DNA of 64,000 nt. It comes from Mugil cephalus. Its lineage: Eukaryota > Chordata > Actinopteri > Mugiliformes > Mugilidae. The DNA is taken from contig NC_061789.1 of the NCBI RefSeq assembly GCF_022458985.1, forward strand, positions 6,242,357 to 6,306,356, given 5' to 3'. Shown here piece by piece: positions 13,601-27,809 of this stretch. Both the position numbers and the translations under genes were made by a program. How positions within the stretch are numbered: position 1 is the stretch's first letter; the number at the start of each line of letters is the position of its first letter. The notes beneath the pieces were generated by a model. It searched no databases, was not told the DNA's origin, and saw only the letters and a list, made by a program, of their open reading frames with translations.

Positions 13601-16600
13601 AGTGGTGACATTATGTAAATTTTGGATTTTAAAAAGGGAGCAAAGCAGAGGTTTAAATGAAGTGGAAATGTGAAGTGATCTGAGAAACACAGACAGAGAG
13701 GGGCTATTTAAAGAAAGCCCATCAGCAGAGGGCAGAAATATCTTTGCTACAGCCAAAAATAGGTTTCAGACTTTTCCATTTGTAAACCCTTTTTTTGACA
13801 ACTAATGCTAGATAGATATGAATTTCTCGCAATCCAAAGATGGAAAGAAAATAGTGTGGAACGGTGAAGTGGAGAGGTAGTCATAATCATCTTGTAAAGT
13901 GCTGCTTCTGTGGCGTGAGGGCAGAATTTTCAGTCCAATATGTCCTCGAAATGTACTCCACATGATCACTGTCCTTGTCTGTCATAGCTGTAGAAATGTT
14001 GGATTTAAAACCTTGGTTTTGGTCCAGGGTAGACACTTTATTATTCCAGGCAGACAGCAGACCCCTGCAGGGTCACAACAAATATCAAACTGCATCAGAG
14101 AGCAATGTATGGAGGGCTGCTATGCTCACACTGCTGCGCAACTCGATAGAGACGCACAGCAACTCGGACGTACTGTGCAAACAGCTCGACCTCAAATCAG
14201 TAGGCCGCTTTATGCATCGCCCGATTATCTCCGTGAATAAGGCTTCAACTAATTATTAATGCCACAGTGAAGGTTATCATTCGTGGTGTGTACCCTTTTT
14301 AATGTGCTACCACTTTCATGTTAGGAGGTAAATGCTTTTCAATTCGCTTTAATCTATACTTAGCACCATGCATTGACCTTCAGGAAATGGTAATCCTTCA
14401 TCACGCATTGGGAATCCATTCATTCATCCATAACACTGATGATCCCTGACTCCCTTCCCTTCCCATCCTCCCAGGGGAGGCCAGAGATACTGTAAATAGG
14501 GCAGATGGATAGAGGAAGAGCATGGACATGAAATAAATATGAAACAAGGGAATGTTTTGAAATAATGTAGGATCTCTGTTGGTCTCTCTCTCTACTGTAG
14601 TTGTACATGGACAAAGGTCAGAGATGGTCAGCAGGATCAGTGTGGTGCAACGAATGACACGGTCCTTTACGGATCAGATTGTCTTTTGTGTCTCCAGCGC
14701 TGAGAGTAAATAAGAATCAAGCAATACTACAAGACACCGTAAGACAAAGCTCAATCTGCAGTTAGAGTGGGAGGACAGAGACACTACGCTGTATAATTGC
14801 TCCTTATCTGTGTCATGTCTGTAAACTTCAGTGCGTGCTGCTTGTTGTAGCTCCAAGCTGGTTAAAGCGCCAGCATGCCGTATCCTTCTGGCTACGTTGT
14901 GGGAGGATCAATGTGTGCACACTTGGTGGAATCATATGTTTCCTTCGGAGGACGTGGGTGATTCCCTGTATGCGATCGCAACGTGTAGGCTGCAGCCGCT
15001 CTTTGATTTCCTTCAACAGGAGGGAAATATCCCACGGAGAGTTACTTTAGGCTTATAGCATCTTAGCACAAAGATTAGCTTTATTCTGTAACAAGCAAAT
15101 GGAAGATGAGGGGATTAGAGGCCAGATGAGTTTGAATGCTCTAGTGGTATCCGTGTAAAGACATCTTGACATATGAAGACTAGGTTTTATAAATATCCCT
15201 CTTACAGGGGTGCATGTAATCATTTGGGGGGCAAACACAGATGTGAGGCCTCTTTAGGTGGCCAAAGATATAAATTGACTTTTCGCGCTGAAAAGTTAGC
15301 GATGAAAAAACATATTATTAACACCCAAACCCACCAAGTGTTCAACAGCCTGTAGGTGTCATTTAAAAGGGGAAACCTGTAGGGCTAGGATGTGGATATA
15401 ATAATTGTCGTACTGAGCTGATCTCTTCTGAATCATGCTGATCACAAATCATCTAACAGGGGTCTCATTCGAGCCAACGATATGACACGTACTGTAAAAA
15501 AACAACGCAGCAAATGCGCATGAAGCCCCAACTCAGATTGAGAGCCACATTTAAAAAACACTGATGCACTGCGCTTACTATCTTTAGCTAGCTAACCCAG
15601 CAGGGCGTGAGGAGATGAGCATAAAACCCGACAAACGCGTGACTTACCTGCCCTAAAGCATAGCCTCAGTCAGACTATGAGGAGGTGGGATATCAGTTCC
15701 AAGGACAAAATTTTAGACATGCTAATCAACAGAGCATTATTTAATGTGCTAAGATGGCGACCATGGTTAAAATGATACATGCTTAACTCCTGCATATTAT
15801 CAACATGATTATGTAAGCCTGCTTACATTAGCACTTAGCTCAATATAACTGTGTGCCTAAAGGCTAATTTAAGGTACTGTGGGACATGATGCCATAGCAT
15901 ACGCAAGTAGCTGACGCCATTTACACTTGTGCGTTCATCAGTCTGGCTCGCTCTGTAAAAACCACCAAAACGCTAGTCGACGTTGTGCCTTTTTTATGCC
16001 AGTCGGGTTAATTTTTGTTTCTAATTCCTGCTTCACTGAAACTTTTGCCAAACTTTTCTCAGAAATTTCGTCAAAGACGAGTCATACAAATGTTTGTACA
16101 GTATCTCCGAAAGTTAACCTTTTCTCGAGGTGTTCCATCTTTATTGAGCAGCGGTCTGCATTGTGTTGGTGCGCAGCTACATTTCTGGGATGGTGCACAT
16201 CAGGCGACGGCGTTAGTGTCTACGTACGGTCGTTTTAGCTATGGCGTGAAACAGATACAGAAGGATAAACCGTGAATCAGAACTGGAACACAACATTTTA
16301 CGTTTTGGACCAAATGTAGTTTGAGCGTTGCATAATGGAAACATGTGCCACAGCTTTGCCTGTGTTAGCAAACGACACGTTTAAACAGAAAGGTCAGAGT
16401 TCAGTGCAGATGTCAGCACAGGGACAGAAGAGAATGACCAAGGTCTACTCTGAGTGACGGAGCATTTGTCACACACATGCTGCTCAAACATGCAGCAGAT
16501 GCTCCTGATTTCTTTTAATCAGATTGTGTTGCTTTTGTGTGTTATTTTGTTGAGTGGATTTAAGTCTGGAAAACAGCTGTTGATGAAACGAGAGGATGTG

Positions 16601-18193
16601 GTGGAAGACATTCAGTATACGTCTCTGCTCAGACAAGACACATTGCATTTCCCTGCAATGCTGTTTTGCCCTTGAATAGAAATATATGGTTGTTTTTACT
16701 TGCCAACCTTTTCGAACAAGCTTGTCATTTTAGCTCAGTAGAAGATGCCGTGGTTTTAATCTTGCTGATCTAACGTTAACACATTCACAGCAATTTTATA
16801 TAAATAATGAGCTCTTTTTCTGCAGCACCGCGTATTAACTGCCAAATGTGAGATCAAACCAAATTAACAGACTGTTTTGTGATTTATTAAGTGACGGCGA
16901 CGTCTGCCAGCTGTAGCTGCACCTCTGGAGAGTTCAGCTGAATCCAAAAAGGAAAAAAAAAAAAAAAAGGAAGGAGCAATGTGGCCAAAAAGATTAGGAG
17001 GCTTGCGAGTATTTGGCCAGAAGATGAGATTTATCCAGTGCTGCAGAGGTCGGCTTCTTCTCAACAGCGGTTATTTTAGGAGTCTAAGAAGAAGAAAGAG
17101 TGTGCAGCCACATCTCGAAAGCTCAGAAACAAATGCTAGAGAAGCAATCCTGACATTCAAACTATTGCTCTTTGCTGCGTAGTATTTTGCTTGACGGTAC
17201 TGTGCTGTAAACACGGGGCCTTTTGCATTGAAGTGTTACACCAGAGTAAGGACATGCACCATCATTAGGGCGGCCGACTTAATGGACTAAGCTTAGCTTG
17301 TTGCACAACAACAGCAACATTTAAATATGGTCCTGTCTGAGGAGACACCCAGCGAGTGGCCGCGGCGCCTTATGCTCCCGTTACGACAACACCAGTTGAC
17401 TCACAGCCACAGCTACATGAAATGTGAAAGCAGTCACGGTGCATGCGCATGCGCACGCGCGAACCAGCTAAACCCGACGTAGCTTAAATAGAAACATCAG
17501 CGAACATCAAGAATTTGACAAACACTTGTCTGGAAACGTCCAAGTCACCACGTGTTTTCATCTTTACTTTCATCCTTCCACAAATAGACGTGAGCGTTGG
17601 TCCTGTGAGCGTCGTTAGGAAAAGAAAATGAACTTTAATGTCAGATGTCCTCACACGTACCCATACACACAGCGGTGGCTGTTTGCAGCACTGGTTTTAT
17701 TGGAGAAATTTTAAGAAATACGCAGATTTACTAGATGAAAGCATTCGTACCATATCTAACAGAAGGCAAATAGCTCAAAAATAGGACTATAAACTATCAT
17801 ATGATGACCAACAACTCATCAGAAAGGTGTAGATATTCACTGCTATGTTTTTAAGATGGAGAGGCACTGTTGCGGGGTCTGTCCTGGTAATCTGGCTTTC
17901 TGTCCAAAGTCACGCTCATTAATTGGTGATTCTAAACTGGCCGCAGGTGTGAGTGTGATTGGAATGCGCCCGGTGACAGCTGGGATTGGCTCCATGTGTC
18001 ATATGTTATCATTACACATCACGCTGTGTTATTCTGGAAAAAAGCACCACCTAACTCTCTCCATGCAGCCCCACAACCAACCATCTCACAGGTCATTTAA
18101 GGCTTGGGTTAAATGGCCTGAGGTGACACACTCAGTTTGAAGTCATAGTGACATTTGGCCTTTGACGATTAAGGACTCAAGGCTCATTCACAC

Positions 18194-18270
18194 CAGTGAT
18201 TCTCAGCCGGGGGTCCGTGGCCCCCTAGTGGTCCGGGTGTAATTGTAAGCGGCCCGTGAAAATAAAAAAA
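18194..18270 (+). mobile_element. hAT-like element end (fragment)
   Basis: CAGTGATTCTCAGCCGGGGG followed by gtccgtggccccctagtggtcc is a typical hAT-type 5' terminus. The remainder decays into AT-rich sequence. No coding sequence. Confidence 0.45.
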
Positions 18271-18454
18271 TATCCTTTAAAAATATCATTTATAGAAATA
18301 CTATTATTTTACTCAAATGTGACTGAGACCTTTATCCACCTAAACTATAGAGGACATTTTTTTTTCCTCTAGTTACATCCGTATCACAATTTTTTAACCA
18401 TTTCTTAAACATTTCTTAATCGCGCTCTTATTGTGAAACATCTGCAGGAAGGTG

Positions 18455-18655
18455 CTGAGGAAATAACCACTGATTATCTTTCCGATCCGATACTGAGTGA
18501 ACATTGTGTAAATGTGTCTGGTAAACCTATTTCAAATTGTAGCTTCACAAAGAATGCAACACATCAGAGTAATTTATTATTTATTTTAAACTCTGAGCAT
18601 AAAGACCTGGTATCGGAAGTATCGATATTTCAGTATCGATGTGCACATCACTATT
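18455..18655 (+). repeat. Dispersed repeat with cgatatcggt-type core, short copy
   Basis: Shares with 48825-49345 the stretches tgtaaatgtgtctggtaaacc, an agcttcacaaagaat-like segment, catcagagtaattta and the terminal gtatcgatatttca. The two define a dispersed element; its class is not clear. Confidence 0.6.
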
Positions 18656-20094
18656 GGGGATCAAGACTGTGTTGCAGATGGCTGGTAAGTGTTTATTGCA
18701 GTTTCTCATAGATTATAGATGTACCAATGCACCTGCATATGGGGAGACAACCCAGGAATTATGGGTAATATACACCTCTCTGTGGTCTGCTAAAATATAG
18801 CCAGTGACATATGTCAATAAGTGACAGGACTTTGCGTTTTTACCAATCCCCGAGCAGCTCCACAGCTCAGTGAGGGCTGCATTTCATTTGAGACGATTCC
18901 AGACAGCCCATCATATTTCTTTCCATCCAGAAAGGAAGTGCATCCGAGCATGGACGCACGTACACCGAGGGGCGGCTCGAGAAAGCCTGCGCGGGGGAGC
19001 AAGCGAAAGCGGAGAGAGAGCGAAATGTACTCAGCACATAGTGTGCAACAGTGAGCAACATCATATTCCACTGATCTGTTATTCAGGGAGGAGGGAGGGG
19101 TTAAACACTGACGGCTGTGCCAGGCTGCATTCTGCCTGCTGGGGAGCGCGGGGCTCTCTTCCTCCTAATTAACAAGTACTTGACAGAGCCGCTCAGACAA
19201 ACAAGGCATCGGAGCACACAGCAGCCATCTGCAACAGCCTCGTCTGCCGGGGCTTTGATGCTGATTTGAGCCAATGATGAAGTTAGTCACACTGACATCA
19301 GGCTGCACGGAGGCCTTTGAAGGGAGCGGGCACGCTCCACGTCTCGCAATCTGTGCCGCAAGATGACACCTCCGCCGAGATAAGCCCATCTGACAGCGGA
19401 GGAGGACCCCGAAGTTTGAAACGAACGTGTTCGCGTGAAACTTGACGGTAAGTGCTAGTACCTGAAGGAGGACGTCGTGAGACGTTACGTGACGGGAATG
19501 TGCAGATGAACTTGCTCGCATCTGCACAGAGACGTTAAAGAACCAACAAACACGCTGCGCGATGAGAAGAGGCTTTCAGTTAGGCCAGACTTAATGAACG
19601 GCATCTATAAATATGGGCGTGATGTCCACCGCAGGCAAGGCTCCAACACAAAGCTTATTGATCTGAGTCAGCCCCTCGCCCCCCAGGACTCTCAGCAGCA
19701 TCAGCTAAGAGGAAGCTGTCAGATCTGGCTCTGTGTCTGCAAATCTACATCCACTGTGGACTTGATAATTAAACTCTGCCATTAGACACTGAGTCATTAC
19801 TCTCAGCACAAAAACTACTGTGTTGATGCCAGAACAGCTGGGTTCCCTTTTCTTTTCTGACTTAATCTTTGAGGGCTCATTGACATTCTCTACGTGAGGA
19901 TCCTCTGGAAATGACGGGCCCTTGAAAGACATTTCATTTAGATGTATTTTAAGCGTCTGGATTAATTGCTAAACCAACACAACACTTTAAGTAGTTTAGA
20001 ACATCAAAGTCAAGAAGGATGTGCAAAAAACTGCAGTTCCACAACTGGCCACTAGGCGATGGCTTGAAAATACCCAACTTCACGGCATAAATAA

Positions 20095-20760
20095 CAGCTT
20101 GTTACAAAAGAGGGTACGGATGTGACGTCACTGCCGCCTTTGTGGCAAAAACGTAGTGAAATGTATCAGTAAATACGGCGAGACTGGAAAAAAATGTGGA
20201 TTATCAGACCAAATTAAGGAGAGTTGGACTCGACAATGATCCATATGAACTAGTATGGATTTGGAAAAGTGGATTCGGCTCAGATTCAGTTAGTTTTAGG
20301 TAATTTCAGTTGTGATAAATGTAGCTAAATAAAAGATGCTAACGCTAAGAGCTTTACCGAGAAGTGACATTAGCTGTACAGTACTGTAGCATGGGATGAC
20401 GAGGAGTGAAACACTGGAGTTGTGGTTCACATTTAGTGTCAGGTAATATTACTTCATGCTGTATTTTGAAGTTACTTCTTAAGTTGCGTTCTTGGAGGGC
20501 TGCCAGATAAGTTTGTAGATGTTGTTGTTTTGGTGTAGTTACAGCCGACGGTGACTATTTCAGTTCCAACAATAAATAACAATTAAACAATTAACTGAAT
20601 ATTTGTGATCACTCCTCGTCATCCTACAGTATCATACGGTTAATGTTACTTTTCAGTAAAGCTCTTAGCTTTAGCATCTTTTACTTAGCTACATTTATCA
20701 TAACTGAAATGAACTAAAACTAACTTAAACTAACTGAAACTGAGGCTAATACACTTCTGG
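20095..20760. mobile_element. Foldback MITE, copy 1
   Basis: Left arm 20264-20418 and right arm 20608-20760 are inverted copies. For example, left gataaatgtagctaaataaa pairs with right tttacttagctacatttatc, and left gggatgacgaggagtga pairs with right tcactcctcgtcatcc. The central spacer includes ttacttcttaagttgcg. The segment 20095-20263 matches the 3' part of the 26.6-kb copy in inverse orientation. Non-coding. Confidence 0.6.
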
Positions 20761-20989
20761 AGCTGTGTTTTATAAAGTACCAAAAGCTGATACTTTAGTA
20801 TAAGTAGAATATTTCCCGATGTTGAAATCAGGTCCATATAAATATCAGGAGAACTGATCTTCTGCTAAACTTTATGGGTGAATGGACGACGAGAGACACT
20901 TTCCCTGTTATTCTTGGATGTCAGTCCGTCATTTTGACAAACCTGTTCCACTTTTCCACATTAACTACGTCTACTTGCCGTGCCTGTGT

Positions 20990-21146
20990 ATTGCCTGGTT
21001 TGGTTTAGGTGGATGCTACACGTCAAAGTAACATCCACATCAATGACCGGTCGAAAAGTTTCCCAGAAGAACATTGAATTGTCACAATATGGTCAATGTT
21101 ATTTACTTTTTCTGTGACTGGTCATAATTTTGTGGCTGATCAGTGT
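20990..21146. mobile_element. mariner-type remnant, right end only
   Basis: Contains aggtggatgctac, aagtttcccagaagaacattgaa, caatgttatttact and the terminal gtggctgatcagtgt, matching the right third of the 10.1-kb and 27.5-kb copies. Confidence 0.55.
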
Positions 21147-21149
21147 ACA

Positions 21150-24100
21150 TACACCTGTTTGCTAACCTGTTTCTTTGTGTTTTGCCTGGTTCCGATAAAA
21201 CTGACAAGGTATTTCTGGCACAGTTTCACTCAGAAAAGCAGAAGCAGACAGCGCCTCATCTCCAGTGTACCGCAGATGCACAAACTGTTCACACCCACTC
21301 GTTCACAGCACAGTCTCGCTGTCACTTCTCACCAGACCTGAACAGTGAGCTGCGTTAAAGGAAAGTGACAGCAGTAAAAGGCCATTTTGAACCCCCAAGG
21401 AGAAGATAAGGCAGGGGAAGATAAGATGCCTCCCTCCAGTAATTGATACAGCCTTTGAAATCCCTGTGTCTGCCTTTTCTTCTTTCTCTCTAAGTCCCTG
21501 CTTAAAAATACCTCCTGTACGCAGCTACAGAAAAGTCTAATTGAGTCGTGACCGGGCAGAACAAATATCCAGAGACGCACTTTAAATTTAAAAAATATTC
21601 ACAATTTATTTGACCTCCTTTACAATTTAGCATAACCTCCAAACATACAAGAAGAAATAATTTGAAAACCAGTGAAAATATAAAGAGTAGACGAATGTGT
21701 TTGCAGTGAACCATGCTAGCAAGTGTTGGGCCATATGTGAGCAGCTAGTTTTAGCGGGGTGTTGTGAACCATTGGCGAACCTCTGTCGACTGCATTTTCA
21801 CAAAATTGACGATGTCGAATTGGTGGCAAACCATAACGAGTGATTCAAACTACTGCCACCTGTTGGTATGGAGGGATATTTCATCTCAAACAGGCGCCTA
21901 AGTTATTTGATTGTCCTGGGCTAAAAATGTGTACAATGGTATTTTTTTAGTAGATTGACTAAGGAAGGACTATTTTACTGTGTTGATGAGTAAATATTAG
22001 TACAATAATCCCACACTAGTAGTAAAACCTGCTGTTGATGAATGTTATCAAGACAATTACAACAGGGACAATTATGGTTTCACTTATTTCGACATATTTA
22101 TTCATATTTAAACATATTTAAGCTGCTATGACCGTAATATCAACAGCACCACAACTGACTACCGTAATAACTGTAGTGTGTGTGCAACATTTTTTTTCTC
22201 ATTCATAAAAAGTTAAAATTGGGGATATTTTTAGGGACAGCTTTAGTAAGGGGGCAGGTCATCCAAAATAGGTACTGTCCCCAGAAATCAGAGACGTCTG
22301 GTCACCCTAAAAAAACCCACACAACTGACACAGCACCTTTTTTTTGTTCTACTTCTTCATTTTTTAGATCTTTCCATATTCACCACGACTCGCACCATGC
22401 GTGTTCTTTGCCCTCCGATCTGATCCCAATAATTTCGAGTATCTTGAGTCCCGATTTGATGTTAAATAAACAAAATTTCTTGTCTTAGAGATTCTCACTC
22501 ATATCGTCCTCGATCACATGTCCAATAAATAGGGCTGCCAAAGTTAACATAGCAAGGAGAGGGCAGCATGTACCTGGTCTTCAGAAAACCTGTGTTCTCA
22601 TCCAATGTCATAAACTCCATAACCCTCTCTTTTGCATCTGTTAAACACAGCATTCAGTGTTGGTAGCCCGAACGGACTCAACCTATTCAATTATTGTATT
22701 TGGTGGCCAATTACAGTTTTTCCAGTTCAAAGATTTATTTTTTATTTTTTTATACTTCTTAGGTCCTGCTAATCCAAAATACCTAGAGATCTTAATCTTA
22801 TCTTAAAGAAATTAAGATGCATTCCAAAGAAATGCTTGGAGGTTAAGAGCACAGTGGACACATTTTGTTTAGTTGTTTTTCGCTTGGCTGAAGTCCGATG
22901 TGGTGAGAACATCTAAGAAAATTCCTGGAAACCCATCTCTGAAACACCAACAAGGACATCCCTGCTATGAGCGAAGAGCAATGCTTTCCACTGTTAATCT
23001 CCAGGTAGTTAATGTCCTTGAACCTCTTTCACTTTGCCTGTAGCTTTTTTGTTTTATGGGTAGAATTAAAAGCCACAGAAACATTACCGGTCAAGTTCAC
23101 CGTTAAACAAACTTAATAATATTTCCTCACAAATCCATTCCATTGTCTTTTTCCCAAACTGCTCACGAAGTGATATTATTATATTACTTAGGAAATACTG
23201 TGTCAGCCCACTGAACGACCTCAGCTCTAAATGCGAGTCATGTGCATGATTCAATGAGACTTTCTGTTCCATTCTTTTAACCGAGGGGATTTCTCCGGGG
23301 GCCATAAACCTCCATGGAATTCAGTCCACATCTGTTTGCCTTTCTACATGTTATACGCTCACAACCTCTTCATCCTTGCACCATAAATCTGCACCCTTTC
23401 TGTGATTAGGCCGTTCGGCTATATCGGGTCGTCTCGGGCTGTGTCCAGAGGAAGTGATAAGCACAGTCTCAGATGATTAACATCCATCACGGACGCCGAG
23501 GCCCATTTCCACGGGGCTACCATGAGAATAATGGTGTTTGCGAACCACTGCCAGCAAAGCATCAACCACCCCTTGTCGCCCATTCCTCGTCTCATTAACC
23601 TCCAGACGTCCCACGTAAGGTATCGTATTCATATTCGCTCGCTGTGTTCTCGCCTTGTTTCTGGCTGAGGCTGCTGTCACGAGGAGATAGCAGTTCCCTC
23701 CGGGGGCTTCGTCAGTGACCTTGCGCTTCTCTCTCTCGTATTCAAAGCGAGCGGCGTCTCCCAGCAGAGCTTTTTTCACGAAGGGGGGCGCTGCTCCTCA
23801 TTACTTCACATGTCAAAAGAGACGCAGTCCCACCTGTGGCCCGTACGGATGTCATTGCACGTCACGCATCTAATTTGATCTAACGCGATCTTTGCGTTTC
23901 CTCTGATCCTGAAGGCGCTTTGTTCTTGGTGTCAAATGACTTCAGTGACAAAGTTCTGTCGCGGGTAACGCAACAGTACAACAGTCACTGCTACTTCTGT
24001 GACTCCGGCTCATATCATCTCCTACCTTTTATTTTCCGTCTATTATTCATGAGGACATTTGAACATAACTCCCTTACGCATGCACTGAACATTTCTTTCT

Positions 24101-26340
24101 AGAGCAGCAGGCGTTAATCTTCTGATTTAACCGCCTGCATTACTCTGGTTTCCCATCGATTTCTCAACCTGGTTGCAGGGATTTGTTGACTTTATTGTTT
24201 ACAGAATTTATTTTGCAGATTGCAGTATTGAAAAAAAAAAAATTGACAAGCCATGGTATATCAAAAAACGCTAAAAAAAAAGGCCTTATACAGTTTCTTT
24301 CATCAAAGTAGTTACTACAGGTTCTGGTGGGCACCCATACATCTGAGGGCATTCTTAGAAGGCTTGGATGACAACAACGTCCACATTTTATCCATTGAAG
24401 ACAGATGGTTTGAAAGAAGAGCAAAGTAAGACCCATTTATCAGACTGGAAAATCCTTCAGGTGAGGTGGGCTGTGATATAATCTTACCATCAATCTACAA
24501 TATAGCCTGAACATTTGTCTCCAAGATGTTTCAACTACATTCACACCTTGAGACTGGAACCTCTTAGTACCATTATTTGAGACAGAGGACAGGGTCGAAC
24601 AGTCCCAGTCTTCCTCTGATTGTGAACCTTTTAACTTCAAAAACCTTTCATGTTTCAGGCTGCTTCGTAAGTTAGATTTTATTCACCCCGACCGCCAGAG
24701 ACGGCAAATTTATAGAACCATAGTCACAGTTGTAACTCTGGTTTCTATGCAATACTCCCGGATGGTTAATGTAAAATTGTACCTGTGTGGTTGAAAATTT
24801 TATTGTGATTTACAGTTATTGGCTTAATTAGCATTGTTTGAGCTAGTTTGGCCAAGGCGTCAATGTCATTGACGTTTATTAATTTAACGGTGCTGCACTG
24901 TTATTTTAAAACAGTACAACTTCTAGATTTTCGTTAACTTCTTGACTACGTTTAACAGCTGCAAACCGCTTTGACGGACTTTTAATGTATAAAAGCCATA
25001 ACTTGCGTAACTAGCTAAGCTGGCATCAACGGGCATCACAACAAAAAGCCTCATCAACGTTGCGTAAAATCAAATGCTGGACTCGATTATTGCAAGTAAA
25101 AGATAATCGATGATTAATAGGATAACAACAATGAAAATAATAAAAAAAAAACATCTACTACAAGTAAAGCATTGCATTATGTTGCCCTGCAAACTACAGA
25201 TATTCCTAACTACTGATAAGAGTCACAGAGGTCACAGCCGCATCTAATTCACATTATCCCCTCCTCATGCCTGAAGTCATCACGTGGGTTCAAATGAAGC
25301 GAAGAGCACACAGGGAAAACTCAACACAACGTCTCATTTTCAGGCACGGAGGAGCTGAAGTTATTGGGCAGTGCATAGACTCATCATAGACCCCCCCCCC
25401 ACCTCTCTCTCTCTGTGGCCTGAAGCAGATATTCCCTTATCTCTGGTGAGCTATAACAAAACAGTCATTAACGGTGAACTACGATACATCCCAAAGGATT
25501 TTTAATCTCTGTGACTTCAAAGAGAAGAGTCCTTGAAGTGACGAGCTTTGATGAAAAAACGTGAGTGAGAGAAAATCAGCGACATCAATATGAAGTCGCA
25601 AAATATAAAATAAGTCAAACCAAATAGATAAAATCCTGATGTCTTACTCGTTCATTAAAACTGTCTGTATTTCGGTGCTCTCGTCACGAAAAATTACTTT
25701 TTTTGTCTCTTAAAGGTTGAGCTGTAGAAATAGTGTTTTCAACAGGTGGAGCTGCCGTGCACTTTACTGCCCCCGGCTGTTTTAAGAAAGTTCAGAGTGC
25801 AAGTGCGAATGTGAGAGGAATGCCAGCTATATTTATCCAGAGCTTCGCAGCGTAGCTCGTCCTCCCACTCTGCCCGTCTCAGCTGAGACTCTGTGTGAGC
25901 CCGGTCTTGGATCCGGGAGTCGGGTTAATCAATATCTAGGTAGTACAGCGTAGTCTGTTTATCACTTCTAGTCTCTGTCTCTGAGATAAGGAACGCTGGC
26001 AGAGTTGCAGCTGCAGCAGGGTTAGGGTTACACTTTTGATACTTTGCACCAGTAATGTGTGTACATTGCTTTGTAGTCCAGCAAGAAACATCCAGTGACC
26101 ATAAATTATTATTATCATTAAGGAAGCAACGTGCAGCAATGTCACCAAGTTAAACAAACTTTGAGGCAAAATGATTGAGGTGATGACCAACTGGAGCAAC
26201 TGACGTGGTTGATTGACGTGAGTGACATCAACTGCAAGGAATTACCGTCCGCAATTTTGGTTTCTGCCACCAACTTCATAGTAGACTTAGTAAATTCAAA
26301 TTTCAAATACATTTCATAAACAGAGGAGCAAGCCCCATCC
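21150..26340. other. No gene seen
   Basis: Mostly AT-rich unique sequence. A 100-codon minus-strand frame at 23477-23779 lies in a GC-richer patch but matches no family I know. At 24709-24751 there is a short inverted repeat (atagaaccatag against ctggtttctat). Confidence 0.5.
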
Positions 26341-26344
26341 ACAA

Positions 26345-26935
26345 GCTAGCGAAGAGATGGTGTACGCGTGATGTCACAGCGAGTGGATGTCCCTGTGGAC
26401 GGTTGAGCATGGAGATTAGCAGCATTAGTTTGAATCATAGACTTTAATCCAAGTATAAATTGTAAAATTAATTGCCGATTGACTGTACCAACAAGTTTGA
26501 AAAGCAGTTATAGATATTATTTTTACAGATATTTTCGGCTACCGAAGAAAAGAGAAGTAAATGGATCGTTGCATTAGATGAAACAACTGGAATCCAGGCA
26601 CAGAAACATTTAGTGTCAGGTAACATTCATTTATGCTGTATTTGCTGATGAAGTCAGTTACTTCTTAAGTTACGTTCTGGAGGGTTGTCAGAAAAGTTTT
26701 GGTTAGACGCTACAGGCTAATGTTACTTCTTAGCATTAGCATCTTTTATTAAATTACATTTATCACACCTGAAATGATTTAAAACTAACTGAAACTAAGC
26801 CACTTTTCCAGTACTACTTCATATGGATCATTGCTGTGCCCAATTGTGCTTAATTTGATCTGATAATCCACATTTTTCCTGGTCTCGCTGTATTTACTGA
26901 TACATTTCACCATGTTTTTGCCACTCAGGGGGGCG
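26345..26935. mobile_element. Foldback MITE, copy 2
   Basis: Shares with copy 1 the words acatttagtgtcaggtaac, ttacttcttaagttacgttc and agcatcttttattaaattac. From about 26810 it matches, on the opposite strand, the outer part of copy 1 (catatggatcattg, aatttgatctgataatccac, gtatttactgatacatttca). It starts near gatggtgtacgcgtgatgtc. The left arm is largely lost. Confidence 0.55.
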
Positions 26936-27489
26936 TGGCCCCAGGAGAAACAGACGTCAGTGCATACTCTCTACAGCCGTATTTAGTGATTTTTTTTTCC
27001 ACTCAGAAACATTTTGAGGGGGAAATAAAACCAGATATGCAAGCGAGCAACCAGAGACTGACAGCTTCCGAGCAATGGGTCGCCCCTCAGTCCATCAACC
27101 AAACCAGAAATGAACTGATCCTAATCACTGCCTCCGGAGCAAAGTCCAGATCAAACGCGCTATGACAGCTTATAGCCCCGAACAAGCTACCGTTTGCAGT
27201 GGCATATCTCAAAGTCAACCCGGAAATGTGATTCAAGTGACTCGACGGGAAGTTTTAACAGTTCTCTCTCGTGTTTGTGAATCTTGCAACAAACAAACTA
27301 TGCACTCAACACTTATTTACATGTGATATCGAACTGCATTTAAATTCAGAAACTGATCGCACAGCTAATGTGGGGCGCACAGCTAATGATGCATGCTGGA
27401 GCGGTTATTAACCCATTTTAAATACTTTATTCACACTTTACATTTTCTTGGGAACAACTGGGCCTGGGTCTGTTAGCCACAGATATAAA

Positions 27490-27807
27490 CCGACATCAGG
27501 CATAACATTATGACCACCTTCCCCTTGTGGCTCCAAGACAGTTGTGACTCATCAGAGAATGGATATGGGCCTTCAAACAGGCCTTTAAGGCCTCTGGGTT
27601 GAGGGGAGGGGCCTCTGTGGATCGTCCCACAGACACTTGATCAGTTTGGGATCTGGTGAATTTAAGGTCAGGTCAACACCTTGTGCTGTTCTTCATGTAG
27701 CATCCACACTAATGAATATCAGGCTCAGAAGTTTCCCAGCAGAACATTGAATGGCGAGTGTTATTTACTTCTTCTGTCGTGGTTTTAATTTTGTGGCTGA
27801 TCGGTGC
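27490..27807. mobile_element. mariner-type remnant
   Basis: Starts ccgacatcaggcataacat and ends tttgtggctgatcggtgc. The inner blocks gactcatcagagaatgg, gcctctgtggatcgtcccacag and agcagaacattgaat align by eye with the other copies. Internally deleted. Confidence 0.6.
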
Positions 27808-27809
27808 AA

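Larger units (their letters stand above)
10670..20090. other. No gene seen
   Basis: Apart from the hAT-like end at 18.2 kb and the dispersed repeat at 18.46 kb I see no recognised element. The 18.9-19.5 kb part is GC- and CpG-richer than its surroundings (ggggcggctcgag, gcctgcgcggggg, cctccgccgag) and is a candidate regulatory segment. Open frames are short and unlike known families. Confidence 0.5.

Noticed and set aside
18870..19172. Arg/Ser-rich frames in the CpG-richer segment
   Set aside because: Overlapping frames on both strands of similar length are explained by GC content; no motif or splice structure.
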